Numbered from the stretch's first letter, positions 10,206 through 21,728 are shown. The stretch is 64,000 nt of DNA from Cladocopium goreaui (GCA_947184155.2 CAMXCT020002668.1:1182714-1246713); one strand, 5' to 3'. Notes: a model not told the origin generated them from the sequence alone. A program made the numbers and translations.

Positions 10206-10335
10206 TAACCTCTGGTGATTTAACATAGCGAACTGGAAGCCATGGCCCATTTACAGATGATTTTCCCATTAAACATATTAAAACCTCCATTTATGAGGGA
10301 TTTTCCAGTTCGCTATGTTAAATAACCAGAGGGTA
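10206..10335. mobile_element. TIR-A element 4
   Basis: The left tip is slightly decayed (TTAACCTCTGGTGATTTAAC) and the right tip is AATAACCAGAGGGTA. A long internal inverted repeat AACATAGCGAACTGGAA pairs with TTCCAGTTCGCTATGTT. Confidence 0.85.
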
Positions 10336-10339
10336 CCGG

Positions 10340-11590
10340 TAACATGATTGTTCATGGTTGTTTGAAGATTTGTGTGTGTGCTCTCTGACGTCGCGAATAT
10401 TCTCTAGTTTGCGACTAGATGAAGTGACTACTAGACTTTAGCAACTTGTTGGTGTGGCCGAAGGTGTTTTTAAGCATGGTTTCCATCCTCCAAACTATCT
10501 ACCGCCAAATATTGGATGCTTAAGGTTAGATACAAACCCATGACCAGCCTTCTGCAGAATAGTAGCCCATGGACATTAGCCATTGTCATTAATCACCCAT
10601 TTTGTGCTATCAGTTACATTTTCTTGGTCACATTTGTGTGTATCCACACCATGTTCATTACATTTATTCATATATTACCTTACCGGAGACCAACAAAATA
10701 CTATATAGACTATATGTCATTGCATGATCTTTGGTATTTTGTTGGTCATCTACCCCCCACAAACGACTCACTAGCTCGGATCTAGCGGTTCATGGGTAAG
10801 AAAAAAATCCCTGGCCGTTTGGGGTATCAATTCCCATGAAATGATGCTTTCAAGGCGTTGACCTCACCGGAAAATATATCCACATGTTTCATTGTTAAAT
10901 CATGTAAAATCCACATGATTGATGGTTATCTATGGTTATAATTGCCATGTTGATGGTTAAACATATCATGGAAAATATCCACATGTTTAGATGGTGACAC
11001 CCAATGTTGATGCTCCCTACAAGATGGGGCCCCCAAGATAGCGTTCAGTTGGTTTTAATAAGTGGTTGAATTCTGTGGTTTATGGTAGATAGATAACGAA
11101 CTAGTTCATGGGGATTATCATGGTTTATAAACCAACTAACATCACTGGTTTATGGCCCCATCCAACGTATCATATCCACATTTTGGGGCCGAAAAACGCT
11201 GTGAAAAACCACGTTACACGAGGTCAAGGAGATCGACCAAAGCAGATGGTGTGGCACTCAGCGGCCAGCATAAGTCAGCCCCGAAAGAAAGCTTTTGATG
11301 GGAGATATTTATATAATTACTATATGATATATGGAAGATATCCCTGACGATATGTTTTTCTATGTGATATATGATATGAACGATTTTGATTTTATTTATA
11401 TATATATAGATATATATATATATATATGAGAGAATACTGATATCATGGGGGCTATACTACCAAAAGACATGCCACGAACACGATTGACACACTAAAGAAA
11501 TGCTCAAATTCACCAGCTCGTGGATGGTTGATGGTGATTTTCTCGGCAAACATGGCCATGTCAACCACCAAAAACTCTGATTTCTTCCAG
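10340..11590. other. No well-supported gene; weak coding hints
   Basis: AT-rich sequence with a partial TIR-F-like left end near 11018 (AAGATGGGGCCCCC). A short frame near 11245 (MVWHSAASISQPRKK) could be an exon but lacks a convincing donor. Confidence 0.4.
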
Positions 11591-11643
11591 ACAAGATGCT
11601 TGATCAGCCAGTGCCATATTGACACCTACCAACTACCCCAAAG
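11591..11643 (+). CDS. Possible short exon, gene B
   Basis: Acceptor TTCTTCCAG and donor GTACCC enclose TRCLISQCHIDTYQLPQ. Only this frame is open. Its phase does not match the next exon as drawn. Confidence 0.4.
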
Positions 11644-11851
11644 GTACCCCGACTTTGGGCTTCATGGATCTTCATGGTGGATAACTCCGGAAATTCGGAA
11701 GTGGGTCCCACCGGGAATGTGGTCTGATTCGGGGATCTCAAAAGTTGGTCGTGTTCAGAACAGCAGATGGGTGGAAAAAAAACGAATATCCCTTACAACT
11801 GGGAGGCTTTTGTCTTTACATTTGGGTCATTTCTGGGATTTTTTTGGGCAG

Positions 11852-11949
11852 GTATACACAGCAGCATATTTTATGGCCTGGGTCTCGGCTCCATGAATGT
11901 GTTCCGTCCAATCATCGAAATCCTACGGCACATTGTTTCACTAACCTTG
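11852..11949 (+). CDS. Internal exon, gene B, hydrophobic
   Basis: Acceptor TTTTTGGGCAG and donor GTTCAA. After two bases it reads IHSSIFYGLGLGSMNVFRPI, then IEILRHIVSLTL, ending in phase 0. The leucine- and isoleucine-rich helix could be membrane-associated or a repeat helix; no family is assigned. Confidence 0.5.
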
Positions 11950-12073
11950 GTTCAAGGGAAAATCTACATACCTGTGGGGTGTTTCCATGCCTGAAAATTC
12001 CGGACCCTGGAACCATCCGCTGTTGAATCATAGTATTCCCTATCTTCGCAATTTCTACGGGGCAAATTCCAAT

Positions 12074-12178
12074 CCCATGACGGATCCATGGTGCTGCTAT
12101 ATTATGGTGCTCCATGGATCCCATCAATATACCCCCTTTATGTTCGCATATATACCAGCACCACGGATCCGTCATGGG
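12074..12178. mobile_element. TIR-H element 2
   Basis: Ends CCCATGACGGATCCATGGTG and CACCACGGATCCGTCATGGG, a variant of the other H ends. It ends 26 bases before the exon at 12205. Confidence 0.8.
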
Positions 12179-12204
12179 TATGGCATCTGCGGTGAAAGCG
12201 GTAG

Positions 12205-12253
12205 ATCGCTGGCAAGGCGCTCCTCCATGAGGGAATTGATGTTGCTGGGGCAG
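12205..12253 (+). CDS. Ankyrin-like exon, gene B
   Basis: Acceptor GCGGTAG in phase 0, agreeing with the previous exon. It reads IAGKALLHEGIDVAGA, close to the ankyrin pattern of a helix ending in LLxxGxDV. The end is set at an AG|GC donor, but the frame stays open well beyond it. Confidence 0.5.
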
Positions 12254-13025
12254 GCCGTGCTTTGGGAAACCGTGGAGCTTTGGGCATGACAAACACATGG
12301 GGACTAAACATACTAAACCATCAAACATCATTTTGGAGAGACCTAGATGATGTGTAGTTTGATACTGGAACCAACTTTAATCGTTTACATATGTATATCT
12401 GTATATATATATACACATGGAATCTCAAGATACAATAAGATACATGTTATATCATTTTACCATTATACATTGACACTTTTTTTTTACAGTAAATTATCCT
12501 TAGATACCATAAGACATAGGAAAGGCCCAGAGCTTTCGCTGGGGATTCATTCACACCAGTGGGCCCAGCCAGGAAAAAACATATCAAATATGTGGATTGA
12601 AACCAACACAACTGGGATGGAATGTGATTTAATATGATTTAAATGATCTAATAGGGCTTGAACATGATTGAACCCTTCAGGAATGAACTCACAAAGAGCA
12701 CACGTAATTCCACCACACGACGGAATGCTGGATAAAATTGTGATAGGTAGTAATCACAAAATCATCGGCATTCCTGATGAGTTCTTTGGTTGATTCACCA
12801 AACAAATGGATTGTTGGGATCTTGGAGTTTTGACTTGCTTCTATTAAGGCATGTTAGTCTTAGTTGGTTCGCATCAATGTTTGTAAGATGCCGTATGTAT
12901 ATAGGTGGGCACGGCTGAGCATTGAATCCCAGCTTTTCAAGAAGAACGGATATAGACATTTTGAATAACATGTTATGACCCATATTTGTATACTACCAAT
13001 GCGCATTTGTATGGACGGTGCAAAG

Positions 13026-13058
13026 GGTGACTCCCTCGAGCCCTCTGGTGAATTCCTG
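13026..13058 (+). CDS. Possible micro-exon, gene B
   Basis: Acceptor TGCAAAG and a good donor GTAAGA enclose GDSLEPSGEFL. The strong donor is the main support. Confidence 0.4.
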
Positions 13059-13300
13059 GTAAGACTCGAATTTTGATACCTGTGGTGCTCGGATGTACAC
13101 CAGGATGGGCAGGAAGTGATCTGCAATGAGATGCAATGAGTCACCATTCCTGCGGTCATTACATGTGATTGACTATCCATCTCCACTGGGTTTTGCTTGG
13201 ATTCCCTTGATTTCTTCCATCATTTCATATTTTTAGTTAGGTGATTATAATATGATCCAAATATCCAACTTAACAATGTTTTTCAACTACAAATCACCTC

Positions 13301-13402
13301 CTGGTTGGTGGTTTGGAACAGTTTTTTTTTCCATATGTTGGGAGTAACGATCCCAACTGACGAACTCATATTTTTCAGAGGGGTAGGTATACCACCAACC
13401 AG
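13301..13402. mobile_element. TIR-C element 2
   Basis: Ends CTGGTTGGTGGTTTGG and ACCACCAACCAG, flanked by a 4-bp duplication CCTC on both sides. Confidence 0.88.
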
Positions 13403-13482
13403 CCTCTAAATTCTCTAAATGCACATATACAAATGCCTATCTTCATGTTTCCAGACTCCAAAAAAAGTCTTGCCACAAACAG

Positions 13483-13564
13483 GTGACCGGTACCTTGGCC
13501 AATAGCGTCCTGAAAACGGCTCCTCGACAAAGCGTTGGTCACGCATCCCATGGTCACATCCATG
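13483..13564 (+). CDS. Internal exon, gene B
   Basis: Acceptor CACAAACAG and donor GTGTCC. It reads VTGTLANSVLKTAPRQSV, then GHASHGHIH. The family is not recognised. Confidence 0.5.
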
Positions 13565-13642
13565 GTGTCCAAATCCAATGGTCACATCTATGGCCCACAA
13601 TGGGATCATCATCAATCCATGTAACAGTGGGTACATATCTGT

Positions 13643-13735
13643 TACCATCTGGTTATTTAACAGTTTGCCATGGAAAATCACCATGCTATGAATAGGTAAA
13701 CCATCTATAAATGGGCCATCTATAACCAGAGGGTA
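13643..13735. mobile_element. TIR-A element 5
   Basis: Left tip TTACCATCTGGTTATTTAAC is diverged and right tip is ATAACCAGAGGGTA. Shorter than its relatives. Confidence 0.75.
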
Positions 13736-13764
13736 TAGTGATAAGATTTATAATCAACATTAAT

Positions 13765-13886
13765 CTGGGTAAATTTGATCACGACCGAACCCTGTTCTCC
13801 CGAACCCTGGGAATTATGATTAATAAGAGAAATCATCCCCAAATGGCCGCACGATTCAGGTTAGTGACATGTTATAATTTACCTAG
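13765..13886. mobile_element. TIR-B element 3, 11-bp duplication
   Basis: Ends CTGGGTAAATTT and ATAATTTACCTAG. Flanked by ATCAACATTAA at 13753-13763 and 13887-13897, longer than the 6-7 bp seen at other B copies. Confidence 0.88.
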
Positions 13887-14000
13887 ATCAACATTAAATG
13901 GGAATTTAAATATTTGGTGTATGGCTGGTTATATAATGATATAGCTGTTTTTTCTCAGCTGTTGAATCATTTTCTACACACTGCAATATATATATATATA

Positions 14001-14118
14001 CTGGTTTGTGGTTTGGAACCATGGAATTTTTATTATGTTCCATTCAGTTGGGAAGAATAGTATCCCAACTGACTTTCACTCATATATTTTCCAGAGGGGT
14101 GGCTCAACCACCAACCAG
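14001..14118. mobile_element. TIR-C element 3
   Basis: Left end CTGGTTTGTGGTTTGG has one change; right end is AACCACCAACCAG. No clear duplication. Confidence 0.82.
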
Positions 14119-14188
14119 ATCATCAAGATAACTTAGATAATTTATATCACAGCCATCATTTTTCAATCCAAGGTACAAAATCCTTGAG

Positions 14189-14289
14189 GAATACCCACGT
14201 TGACCATCTTCAAAACGCGGATGTTCCAACGGTTCAACGTGAACCAAAAAAAATCGACCCCTTCATCCCCAGCGTGGTTCTGCCGGATG
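14189..14289 (+). CDS. Exon, gene B; possibly terminal at 14312
   Basis: After a TTGAG acceptor one base completes a codon and the frame reads NTHVDHLQNADVPTVQREP, then KKIDPFIPSVVLPD. It either ends at donor GTACCC or continues GTLGARR to a TAA at 14310-14312, directly followed by an A-rich run. If spliced at 14289, its phase fits the exon at 20778. A second frame (from IPTLTIFKTRMF) is also open. Confidence 0.5.
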
Positions 14290-14378
14290 GTACCCTGGGG
14301 GCCCGCCGTTAAAAAAAAAAAAGAAATTTCATACAGCACATGTATGTCATGTGGTATATCTTCACTATGGTATATAAA

Positions 14379-14853
14379 TAATGGTCTAATAATGGTATAA
14401 TAATGGTATAATAATGGTATAATAATGGTCTAATAATGGTAGAATACTTGTCTAATAATGGTATAATAATGGTATAATAATGGTATCATAATGGTAGAAT
14501 ACTTGTCTAATCATGGTATAATAATGGTATAATAATGGTATAATAATGGTCTAATAATGGTCTAATAATGGTATAATAATGGTATAATAATGGTCTAATA
14601 ATGGTATAATAATGGTATAATAATGGTATAATAATGGTCTAATAATGGTCTAATAATGGTATAATAATGGTATAATAATGGTCTAATAATGGTATAATAA
14701 TGGTATCATAATGGTAGAATAATGGTCTAATAATGGTATAATAATGGTATAATAATGGTATAATAATGGTCTAATAATGGTCTAATAATGGTATGATAAT
14801 GGTATAATACTGGTCTAATAATGGTCTAATAATGGTATAATAATGGTATAATC
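14379..14853. repeat. 11-bp minisatellite GGTATAATAAT, left block
   Basis: More than 40 units of GGTATAATAAT with the variant GGTCTAATAAT scattered through them. The same array reappears at 19558-19694. Confidence 0.95.
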
Positions 14854-14899
14854 AAAGGAAATTTAGGGGGAGAAACTTCCGTGTTACGGACTTTTAGAA

Positions 14900-15828
14900 T
14901 GTCAGGGAAAGAGTTAGTCAAAGAAAGAGTTAGCAAAGAAAGAGTTCGTCAGGGAAAGAGTTAGTCAAAGAAAGAGTTAGTCAAAGAAACAGTTAGTCAG
15001 GGAAAGAGTTAGTCAAAGAAAGAGTTAGTGAGGGAAAGAGTTAGTCAAAGAAAGAGTTAGTGAGGGAAAGAGTGAGTCAAAGAAAGAGTTAGTGAGGGAA
15101 AGAGTTAGTCAAAGAAAGAGTTAGTCAAAGAAAAAGTTAGTCAAAGAAAGAGTTAGTGAGGGAAAGAGTTAGTCAAAGAAAGAGTTAGTCAAAGAAAGAG
15201 TTAGCAAAGAAAGAGTTCGTCAGGGAAAGAGTTAGTCAAAGAAAGAGTTAGTCAAAGAAACAGTTAGTCAGGGAAAGAGTTAGTCAAAGAAAGAGTTAGT
15301 GAGGGAAAGAGTTAGTCAAAGAAAGAGTTAGTCAGGATATGTGAGGTAGAAACAGTTAGTCAGGGAAAGAGTTAGTCAAAGAAAGAGTTAGTCAGGGAAA
15401 GAGTTAGTCAAAGAAAGAGTTAGTCAAAGAAACAGTTAGTCAAAGAAAGAGTTAGTCAAAGAAAGAGTTAGTCAAAGAAACAGTTAGTCAAAGAAAGAGT
15501 TCGTCAAAGAAAGAGTTCGTCAAAGAAAGAGTTCGTCAAAGAAACAGTTAGTCAAAGAAAGAGTTAGTCAAAGAAAGAGTTAGTCAAAGAAACAGTTAGT
15601 CAAAGAAAGAGTTAGTCAAAGAAAGAGTTAGTCAAAGAAACAGTTAGTCAGGGAAAGAGTTAGTCAAAGAAAGAGTTAGTGAGGGAAAGAGTTAGTCAAA
15701 GAAAGAGTTAGTCAGGATATGTGAGGTAGTCAAAGAAAGAGTTAGCAAAGAAAGAGTTAGTCAAAAGAAAGAGCAAAGAAAGAGTTAGCAAAGAAAGAGT
15801 TCGTTAGGGAACGAGTTAGTCAAAGAAA
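14900..15828. repeat. 16-bp minisatellite, purine-rich
   Basis: About 58 units of GTTAGTCAAAGAAAGA with a second variant containing CAGGGAAAGA. Longer segments repeat too, for example one containing GGATATGTGAGG near 15340 and 15715, so the array has higher-order structure. Confidence 0.95.
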
Positions 15829-15830
15829 TT

Positions 15831-17160
15831 GTTCCCTCACTGTAAATGGGATTGCAAGTGGTGCTGGTGGAGGAGTTGCCGATGGAGTTTTGAAGGAAGT
15901 CTCGCACGAAATGCGTTTGTGAGAGATAGCAGATGCACGAAAGCCTATGTTTTTCCATACAAAGTCCGTCCCCGAACCTCGATGATCTACCTCTGCGGTG
16001 CGGCGGTTGCGAGACGGTCTCGTGTGTGGTCGGATCATTCTCGGATCATGCTCGGACCATGGTCGGATCGGTTCCGCATTGTAAATTGGGTTTCAAGTGT
16101 TTTTCGTGCATGTGCGGTCGACAGAATTCCATTGTGATTTGCAACTGTAGGATCGTTCCCGCATTGTAAATGGGGTTGCAAGTGGTGCTGGTGGATGAGT
16201 TGCCGATGGAATTCCATTGTGATTTGGAAGTGTAGGATCGTTCCCTCACTGTAAATGGGATTGCAAGTGGTGCTGGTGGAGGAGTTGCCGATGGAGTTTT
16301 GAAGGAAGTCTCGCACGAAATGCGTTTGTGAGAGATAGCAGATGCACGAAAGCCTATGTTTTTCCATACAAAGTCCGTCCCCGAACCTCGATGATCTACC
16401 TCTGCGGTGCGGCGGTTGCGAGACGGTCTCGTGTGTGGTCGGATCATTCTCGGATCATGCTCGGACATGGTCGGATCGGTTCCGCATTGTAAATGGGGTT
16501 TCAACTGTTTTTCGTGCATGTGCGGTCGACAGAATTCCATTGTGATTTGCAACTGTAGGATCGTTCCCGCATTGTAAATGGGGTTGCAAGTGGTGCTGGT
16601 GGATGAGTTGCCGATGGAATTCCATTGTGATTTGCAACTCTAGGATCGTTCCCCTCACTGTAAATGGGATTGCAAGTGGTGCTGGTGGAGGAGTTGCCGA
16701 TGGAGTTTTGAAGGAAGTCTCGCACGAAATGCGTTTGTGAGAGATAGCAGATGCACGAAACCCTATGTTTTTCCATACAAAGTCCGTCCCCGAACCTCGA
16801 TGATCTACCTCTGCGGTGCGACGGTTGCGAGACGGTCTCGTGTGTGGTCGGATCATGCTCGGATCATGGTCGGATCGGTTCCGCATTGTAAATGGGGTTT
16901 CACTGTTTTTCGTGCATGTGCGGTCGACAGAATTCCATTGTGATTTGCAACTGTAGGATCGTTCCCGCAATGTAAATGGGATTGCAAGTGGTGCTGGTGG
17001 ATGAGTTGCCGATGGAATTCCATTGTGATTTGGAAGTGTAGGATCGTTCCCGCAATGCAAATGGCATTGCAAGTGGTGCTGGTGGATGAGTTGCCGATGG
17101 AATTCCATTGTGCTTTGCAACTGTAGGATCGTTCCCGCAGTGTAAATGGGATTGCAAGTG
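15831..17160. repeat. Composite satellite, about 0.41-kb period
   Basis: Three long units beginning TTCCCTCACTGTAAATGGGA near 15831, 16237 and 16651, each containing sub-repeats of about 90 bp marked by GGATCGTTCCC and GTGGTGCTGGTGGA. Open frames here are repeated and I treat them as satellite by-products. Confidence 0.92.
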
Positions 17161-17164
17161 TTGC

Positions 17165-18480
17165 TTCCTCTTTTGGCTGCATGCGTAATACTATTGTCTT
17201 TTGCAGCTGGACTTCGTAAATCGTATTGGAGTGGCTGCATGAAGGCTGCATGAAGGCTGCGACAGTGATTTGTCAGCAGATTTTCTCCATTTTGGCGCTA
17301 GTGATTTTCATTCTAAAAATCCTTTTAAAAAGTGCTTCAAAATCGTCTTTTTTTCGCTCTGGCGTCGAGATCCGGTTTTGGAGCTGCAATTTCCGACGCC
17401 GTTGCGCGTAGTTCTATTGTGTTTTGCAACTCAATCTCTGCAGATCGCATTGTAATGGCTGCGTCAAGGTTGCTTCTTGCCACGGCTGCATGCGTAATAC
17501 TATTGTCTTTTGCAGCTGGACTTCGTAAATCGTATTGGAGTGGCTGCATGAAGGCTGCGACAGTGATTTGTCAGCAGATTTTCTCCATTTTGGCGCCAGT
17601 GATTTTTTTTTAAAAATCCTTTTAAAAAGTGCTTCAAAATCGTTTTTTTTTCGCTTTGGCGTCGAGATCCGGTTTTGGAGCTGCAATTTCCGACCCAGTT
17701 GCGCGTAGTTCTATTGTGTTTTGCAACTCAGTCTTTGCAGATCGCATTGTAATGGCTGCGTCAAGGTTGCTTGGTGCCGCGGCTGCATGCGCAATACTAT
17801 TGTCTTTTGCAGCTGGACTTCGTAAATCGTATTGGAGTGGCTGCATGAAGGCTGCGACAGTGATTTGTCAGCAGATTTTCTCCATTTTGGCGCTAGTGAT
17901 TTTCTTCTAAAAATCCTTTTAAAAAGTGCTTCAAAATCGTCTTTTTTTCGCTCTGGCGTCGAGATCCGGTTTTGGAGCTGCAATTTCCGACCCAGTTGCG
18001 CGTAGTTCTATTGTGTTTTGCAACTCAGTCTCTGCAGATCGCATTGTAATGGCTGCGTCAAGGTTGCTTCTTGCCACGGCTGCATGCGTAATACTATTGT
18101 CTTTTGCAGCTGGACTTCGTAAATCGTATTGGAGTGGCTGCATGAAGGCTGCGACAGTGATTTGTCAGCAGATTTTCTCCATTTTGGCGCCAGTGATTTT
18201 CTTTTAAAAAATCCTTTTAAAAAGTGCTTCAAAATCTCTTTTTTTTCGCTTTGGCGTCGAGATCCGGTTTTGGAGCTGCAATTTCCGACCCAGTTGCGCG
18301 TAGTTCTATTGTGTTTCGCAACTCAGTCTCTGCAGATCGCATTGTGATGGCTGCGTCAAGGTTGCTTGGTGCCGCGGCTGCATGCGCAATACTATTGTCT
18401 TTTGCAGCTGGACTTCGTAAATCGTATTGGAGTGGGTGCATCAAGGGTTCGACAGTGATTAGTAGTAGTGCTGGGAATTG
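17165..18480. repeat. 297-bp satellite, about 4.4 units
   Basis: Units spaced 297, 297 and 298 bp, marked by TTTTGCAGCTGGACTTCGTA and TTGTCAGCAGATTTTCTCC. The period is a multiple of three, and three units carry the same 93-codon frame starting at 17332, 17629 and 17926; the fourth, at 18224, is shorter. Confidence 0.93.
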
Positions 18481-18539
18481 ATTAATGAAAGCTTAATAGA
18501 TGACATATGAGAAGGGACGAGATGAGAAGAGATGAGCTG

Positions 18540-19428
18540 GGATAAGGTGAGAAGAGCTCAGATGAGATGAACTGTGGAGTGTGAAGAGTGCAGTGTGAAG
18601 TGTGGGGCGTGAAGAGTGCAGTGTGAAGTGTGAAGTGTGAAGTGTTTGGAGTGTGAAGGAAGCAGTGAGAAGTGAGAAGTGTGAAGTGTGGACTGTGAAG
18701 TGTGGAGTGTGAAGTTTGGAGTGCAAAGAGTGCAGTGTGGAGTGTGAAGAGTGCAGTGTGAAGTGTACAGTGTGAAGGAAGCAGTGGGAAGTGAGAAGTG
18801 TGAAGTGTGGAGTGTGAGTTTAAGTTTGGAGTGCGAAGAGTGAGTGTGAAGTGTGAAGTGTGAGGTTTGGAGTGTGAAGGCAGCAGTGAGAAGTGAGAAG
18901 TGTGAAGTGTGGACTGTGAAGTGTGGAGTGTGAAGTGCGAAGTGAGAAGTGTGAAGTTTGGAGTGTGAAGGAAGCAGTGAGAAGTGTGGACTGTGAAGTG
19001 TGAAGTGCGAAGTGAGAAGTGTGAAGTGTGAAGTTTGGAGTGTGAAGGAAGCAGTGAGAAGTGAGAAGTGTGAAGTGTGGACTGTGAAGCGGGAAGTGTG
19101 AAGTGTGGAGTGTGAAGTGCGAAGTGTGAAGTTTGGAGTGTGAAATTTGGAGTGTGAAGGAAGCAGTGAGAAGTGAGAAGTGTGAAGTGTGGACTGTGAA
19201 GCGGGAAGTGTGAAGTGTGGAGTGTGAAGTGCGAAGTGTGAAGTTTGGAGTGTGAAGTTTGGAGTGTGAAGGCAGCAGTGAGAAGTGAGAAGTGTGAAGT
19301 GTGGAGTGTGAAGTGTGAAGTGTGGAGTGTGAAGTTTCGAGTGCGAAGTGTGGAGTGTGAAGTGTGAAGTTTCGAGTGCGAAGAGTGCAGTGTGAAGTGT
19401 GGAGTGCGAAGTGTGGAGTGTGAAGACT
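18540..19428. repeat. 7-bp-based satellite GTGAAGT/GTGGAGT
   Basis: A G-rich plus strand built from GTGAAGT, GTGGAGT and TTGGAGT with longer repeated blocks ending GAAGGAAGCAGTGAG. The complementary strand has a 343-codon open frame of Thr/Ser/His/Leu/Phe repeats that I regard as low-complexity artefact. Confidence 0.93.
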
Positions 19429-19557
19429 TTGCTTCGTCTCTCGCTGAAAAAAAAAAGCCGCTTGTCGAGGGAAGGACACGGTCGGGACAGGCTGGCGTCG
19501 AACTATAGGTCATTTATTCTTGGGAAACTTCCGCCGCCGGCTTGCCCGGGTCTATGT

Positions 19558-19694
19558 TAATGGTATAATAATGGTATAATCATGGTATTTACTAATGGTA
19601 TAATAATGGTATAATAATGGTATAATAATGGTATAATCATGGTATAATCATGGTATTTACTAATGGTATAATAATGGTATAATCATGGTATAAT
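19558..19694. repeat. 11-bp minisatellite GGTATAATAAT, right block
   Basis: Same unit as the array at 14379, with the variants GGTATAATCAT and GGTATTTACTAAT. It brackets the whole composite satellite block. Confidence 0.93.
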
Positions 19695-19719
19695 ATTGAA
19701 TCAATAGCCGAAATACGGC

Positions 19720-19834
19720 TACCCTCTGGTAAACGTTTCTATAACGGAAAGATCCACCATGTTATAGCTGGGTAAATCCACTATTTCGATTGGGCCATTG
19801 AAAATATAGCGAACTGTTGAAATATCAGAGGCTA
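19720..19834. mobile_element. TIR-A element 6, decayed right end
   Basis: Left tip TACCCTCTGGTAAACG is intact; the right end has decayed to ATATCAGAGGCTA. Confidence 0.7.
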
Positions 19835-20444
19835 CACATGGATTGGTTAATCTATTGATAATCGATTGGTCAATCTATGTCAATCTATGATTGTTTTTTC
19901 CAGATTGACATAGATTGACATTTGATATTGTACAAGACATATGTTTATACGCATCAATTACATAGATAGAATATCTCTACTGTATATGTAAACATAGGTA
20001 AGTCAATACTGAATACTCTTCCGACCTAGAACTGTGCCGCGCCTTCCTTGCAAGGTGGGAAGACCAGCCCTGATGGCAACACAGTAGCCGTACGAAACGG
20101 TGATGCTCAAGTTTTTTCCGCGTAGCTATGTATGATCCCTACCATATCTGTCATGAGCACAAGTTGGATTACATGAACCTAGATCGATGGATGGTCGTAC
20201 CATCATTTGTAGGGATTTGTTACTGATTTATATACCCATTGTGTCAGGATTCCCATTATCAAATGGAAGTCCATACCCGCTGAATCCCATGTAATTAACT
20301 TAACCATGGTACATATGAAGCTTATATGTCTACACTGGATTGATAAACCGCAAACGGCTGTTTTATTTGGGGGTACCGTTGAAGTATGAGATTATCACTA
20401 TTTGGGGAGTGTCCCCCTAATATTGCGCACGGTTTATTACATTA

Positions 20445-20632
20445 CACACGGGGGTTTTCCATAGTCATGGTGGTACCCCTCTATCGCTGGATGGTTTATT
20501 TCATGGAAAACAAGAAAAATGTGGGGGGTTCCTAAGTCATGGGGGATCCCCAAGTTATGGATGGCTTATAGTCGAAAATCCAAAACAAAAATGGATGATT
20601 TTTTGGGGTACCCCCATGACTTTGGAAAGCTC
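20445..20632. mobile_element. TIR-E-like copies, nested
   Basis: Two overlapping E-type segments carry ATGGTTTATTTCATGGAAAA and GGGGTACCCCCATGACTTTG. The ends are partly lost, so exact limits are uncertain. Confidence 0.5.
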
Positions 20633-20777
20633 CATATCTTGGAAGCCAAAGCATGACCAGCGACGACTTGACGATTCATTTGGAGATGTGAAAACAGAGG
20701 CTCACTGTGGAAAAGCAGGTCAGGTTTTAAACATTTGATTTGATATTTGCACATATCTGTATCAGCATTGCTTCCAG

Positions 20778-21046
20778 CAAACCAAAACGCAGGTGCAGAG
20801 TGCACTGAGTGCATCCTGAATGAAATCTTATTGTGTCGAGAGAACGGAATGAGACAGGCCGCTGTAACATGCCACACTGCCAAAATCCTTCTCAAGTTCG
20901 GAACTCTCGTTCCAGGCTATCCCAGGCTCCAGGTCGACATGAACAGAGGAACAGTATCAACCGAAATGGCTCAGTTTCCTGTTGAATCCATTTTGAATCC
21001 TAGGGAAGACTTCTCGGAAATCAGCTTTCAAGTCTACTTTTTGTAG
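20778..21046 (+). CDS. Long exon with stop; end of gene B or a separate gene
   Basis: Acceptor GCTTCCAG, then two bases and 88 codons to TAG at 21044-21046. It starts NQNAGAECTECILNEILLC, continues RENGMRQAAVTCHTAKILL and ends REDFSEISFQVYFL. A long frame in an AT-rich setting is unlikely by chance. Its phase accepts the exon ending at 14289, which would put the 5-kb satellite block in one intron. The family is not recognised. Confidence 0.6.
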
Positions 21047-21146
21047 CAAACTAGAGTTCATGGCCGATATAGACATATTAGTGGTCAGATTGGTCAGATT
21101 GGGAAACATAAACCAAGTAATATAGCTCCGGTCTACTTCTTGAACT

Positions 21147-21207
21147 ACAGTACTTTCCTCAAATCACTCCAGTCAGACAGTACTTTCCTCAAATCACTCC
21201 AGTCAGA
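21147..21207. repeat. Tandem duplication of about 31 bp
   Basis: ACAGTACTTTCCTCAAATCA plus the following CTCCAGTCAG occurs twice in direct succession, immediately left of a TIR-A element. Confidence 0.9.
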
Positions 21208-21211
21208 ATAG

Positions 21212-21321
21212 TACCCTCTGGATATTTAACATGGCTATGGAAATGGTCCATTTATAGATGGTTTACCTATTAATAGCATGGTGATTTTCCAGTTCGCTAC
21301 GTTAGGCATAACCAGAGGGTA
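21212..21321. mobile_element. TIR-A element 7
   Basis: Tips TACCCTCTGG and CCAGAGGGTA; interior ATGGTCCATTTATAGATGG. Confidence 0.86.
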
Positions 21322-21558
21322 AATGCTACCCGCTAGCCCCAACGAAATCAGGAGCAGTTAGAAGACGGTTTAGCCTTGGATTGAAGAATCGGATCAGGGT
21401 TTGCGGCGCGCAAGCGAGGCTTGGAGGGTGCAAAAGCTGGTTTGTGTAAAAAGTAGTTTGTTTAAAAGCAGTTGGTGTAAAACCTGTTTTGTACAGGCTA
21501 TAGTTTGCGTGAAAGCTAGTTCACGCAAAATAAATCTCTCTGTTTGGTTTTTTTACAG

Positions 21559-21728
21559 CCACTTGGTGGGTGCAACCTTGATCACTGTATGGCAACGTAT
21601 CCGACGTTTTGCCCGGAGAGCAGAACAAGCTAAAGCTAGGAGATCTATGGGCCAAGTTCAAAAGCTACAACATGCTTGGCCACATAAGCTAGGAGACCGG
21701 AGACCTATATCCAAGGAATACAACATAG
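21559..21728 (+). CDS. Exon, gene C, basic region
   Basis: A strong acceptor TTTTTTTACAG and donor GTACTG. After one base it reads HLVGATLITVWQRIRRFA, then RRAEQAKARRSMGQVQKL and QHAWPHKLGDRRPISKEYN. The Arg/Lys-rich helix is unlike the other exons. The family is not recognised. Confidence 0.5.

Noticed and set aside
15829..17251. Several 70-260 codon frames on both strands
   Set aside because: They recur with the 0.41-kb satellite period and switch frame between units, so they follow from repeat structure.
18482..19513. 343-codon minus-strand open frame
   Set aside because: It is the complement of a 7-bp satellite and encodes only Thr/Ser/His/Leu/Phe repeats; no start context, splice signal or domain.
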